From positions 1,668,195-1,732,194 of the forward strand of contig KV748180.1 of assembly GCA_001692895.1 (NCBI GenBank): 64,000 nt of DNA. Direction: 5' to 3'. A program made the translations under genes and the position numbers. The notes beneath the pieces were generated by a model that saw nothing but the letters and a program-made list of their open reading frames with translations, was not told where the DNA came from and did not search any database. Shown here piece after piece: positions 62,645 through 64,000 of this stretch. The stretch comes from Cenococcum geophilum 1.58. Its lineage: Eukaryota; Ascomycota; Dothideomycetes; Gloniales; Gloniaceae. How positions within the stretch are numbered: position 1 is the stretch's first letter; each line of letters opens with the position of its first letter.

Positions 62645-62860
62645 TCGCGTAATTGACATGCAGTTGACCAACTTGACACATTCAAATGTTAAATGACACG
62701 CAGTTAACCAACTTGACACATTTAAAAGTCAAATAACACGCAGTTAACCAACTTGACATATTTAAAAGTTAAATAACACGCAATTAACCTATAATTGACT
62801 AACTTAACATATTTAAAAGTTAAATAATACGCAATTAACCAACTTATACATTCCTTAATA
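62645..62860. repeat. Minisatellite, about 53 bp period, four units
   Basis: Units of the form AATGACACGCAGTTGACCAACTTGACACATTCAAA-like sequence follow each other. They become progressively more AT-rich from left to right (GACACG to AACACG to AATACG), as C-to-T mutation would produce. Confidence 0.75.
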
Positions 62861-62909
62861 TGCAATTAAGGTAATATAATATATTATTTTTAAGTTATAT
62901 GCTAATTGC

Positions 62910-63345
62910 AAGAGGCTCTGCACGAAGCTCTACACAAAGCTCTACACGAAGTTCTACACGAAGCTCTGCACGAAGCTCTGCACGAAGCTCTGCACGAGGC
63001 TCTGCCAGAAGCTCTACACGAAGCTCTGCACGAAGCTCTGCACGAAGCTCTGCACGAGGCTCTGCCAGAAGCTCTACACGAAGCTCTGCACGAAGCTCTG
63101 CACGAGGCTCCGCACGAAGCTCTGCACGAGGCTCTGCACGAAGCTCTGCACGAGGCTCTGCACGAAGCTCTACACGAAGCTCTGCACGAAGCTCTGCGTA
63201 CAGAGGCTCTGCACGAGGCTCTGCACGAAGCTCTACACGAAGCTCTATACGAAGCTCTACGTACAGAGGCTCTGCACAAGGCTCTGCACGAGGCTCTGCG
63301 CGAAGCTCTGCGTACGGAGGCTCTACACGAAGCTCTGTACCGGGT
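62910..63345. repeat. 12-bp minisatellite (GCTCTGCACGAA), about 35 units
   Basis: The unit GCTCTGCACGAA/GG is repeated with small variants (GTACAGAGGCTC, CCAGAAGCTCTA). A period of 12 leaves three long frames open (Ser-Ser-Ala-Arg, His-Glu-Ala-Leu, and Cys-Arg-Ala-Ser on the other strand). They are shadows of the repeat, not evidence for genes. Confidence 0.9.
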
Positions 63346-63461
63346 CCCCGCTATATTCCGATAGCCTACACGTGCCTCTGCCACGTATACCTCTGTAGCC
63401 ACCTTATTTTTTACCCATCTTTCCTTACATTCTCCCTACCTAGGGAGGCACCAGAACGGCA

Positions 63462-63590
63462 GCTAGTAGAGGACTGTCGCCAGAACTAGATAACCGTCGC
63501 CAGAACCAGACGACCGTCGCTAGAACCAGACGACCGTCGCCAGAACCAGACGACCGTTGCCAGAACCAGACGACGACCGTTCGAACGACC
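63462..63590. repeat. 21-bp tandem repeat (CGTCGCCAGAACCAGACGAC)
   Basis: About five units of ACCGTCGCCAGAACCAGACG with single-base changes. The same unit reappears at 63915-64000 at the window edge. Confidence 0.85.
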
Positions 63591-63809
63591 AGCCAGCAAA
63601 CACCACAAACAATTTAATTAATTGATTGATCGAATTAAACCAGAGCTTTAATATCGGCCCGTCACCAAATCGAATTAAGACCTCCTAGGGAGGCACCCCA
63701 GACGACTACCGTTTGAATGTACAGCCAGCGAACGGCTATAGAGAACGATTCGAATCAATAAGAGCCTTCGATCAGGCCTACTCCTCCCCCGAATTGAACT
63801 AGACACTGA

Positions 63810-63912
63810 CGCAGGCAGGCAGGCAGGCAGGCAGGTAGGTAGGTAGGTAGGTAGGTAGGTAGGTAGGTAGGTAGGTAGGTAGGCAGACAGGTAGGTAGGT
63901 AGGCAGGTAGGA
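63810..63912. repeat. Tetranucleotide microsatellite (GCAG/GTAG)
   Basis: An uninterrupted run of GCAG units changes to GTAG units, then to a mixed end. The C-to-T step between the blocks is again a transition. Confidence 0.95.
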
Positions 63913-63914
63913 GA

Positions 63915-64000
63915 GAACCGTCGCCAGAACCAGAGACCGTCGCCAGAACTAGACGACCGTCGCCAGAGCTAGATGACCGTCGCCGTCGCCAGACGACCGT
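63915..64000. repeat. Second block of the 21-bp repeat, running out of the window
   Basis: AACCGTCGCCAGAACCAGAG and variants, about four units, matching 63462-63590. It continues past the end of the window. Confidence 0.85.

Noticed and set aside
62645..62860. Regularly spaced repeats resembling a CRISPR array
   Set aside because: The units are directly adjacent tandem copies with no unique spacers, and the DNA is fungal.
62899..63489. Three long overlapping open frames (196, 166 and 152 codons) on both strands
   Set aside because: They are produced by a 12-bp tandem repeat that contains no stop in several frames. No start context, intron or domain supports a gene.

Overview
The window looks like a chromosome segment of a filamentous ascomycete (Pezizomycotina). 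The genes have short GT..AG introns of about 50-70 nt with CTAAC/CTAAT-like branch sites. Several household genes are typically fungal (a PRP38 splicing factor, a PKA catalytic subunit, a DHA1-type MFS transporter). Gene islands of normal composition alternate with very AT/TA-rich blocks. Reading frames in those blocks are interrupted almost only by TAA/TAG where CAA, CAG or TGG is expected, and Cys and His codons have become TAC/TAT. That is the footprint of repeat-induced point mutation (RIP), here inferred from the sequence only.

Layout. 1-22.7 kb is an AT-rich block of decayed genes: unknown relics, an ankyrin relic, a kinase-like relic, an inverted-repeat element, and a DUF3435 tyrosine-recombinase relic on the minus strand. 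The recombinase relic was split by a 5.9 kb Ty3/gypsy chromovirus (15493-21385, LTRs of 222 bp, 5-bp target duplication ATTAA). 22.86-29.5 kb is a gene island with two divergent ankyrin genes: a Clp-type AAA+ ATPase on the minus strand, and a plus-strand mosaic of an Hsp70-like fold, ankyrin repeats and the linker usually found between NACHT and WD40 domains in fungal NLR genes. Each carries one in-frame TAA that looks like CAA to TAA. 29.5-39.7 kb is a second transposon block: a MITE, a LINE tail, copies of one dispersed repeat, a Crypton-like recombinase relic and, nested in it, a 3.36 kb LTR element that appears to encode only Gag (target duplication ATACC).

39.8-42.9 kb holds an MFS transporter gene destroyed by a 1.1 kb hAT element in exon 1 (8-bp target duplication CCTTGCAC) and by two TGG to TAG changes near its end. 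43.4-45.2 kb holds a decayed unknown gene. 45.5-50.2 kb is a healthy block: prp38 (minus), a GT8-like glycosyltransferase and the PKA catalytic subunit (both plus). 50.6-54.5 kb is transposon debris: an LTR-like end, a short hAT MITE and a pogo-like MITE nested in another MITE. 54.8-60.9 kb has a minus-strand gene with a fungal STAND-type N-terminal region, divergent from a plus-strand VIT/vWA protein. 60.9-64 kb holds a broken zinc-finger fragment, a Fot1/pogo transposase relic and several minisatellites.

The genes do not form one pathway. The most interesting points are the recombinase relic, which reads leftward from the AT/GC border at 22.7 kb and might be the captain of a decayed Starship-like element; the pair of ankyrin ATPase genes beside it, which look like parts of a recognition or NLR-type repertoire; and a set of transposon insertions whose exact borders and target duplications can be read. 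Exon borders were worked out by eye from splice signals and reading-frame phase. No database search was possible.
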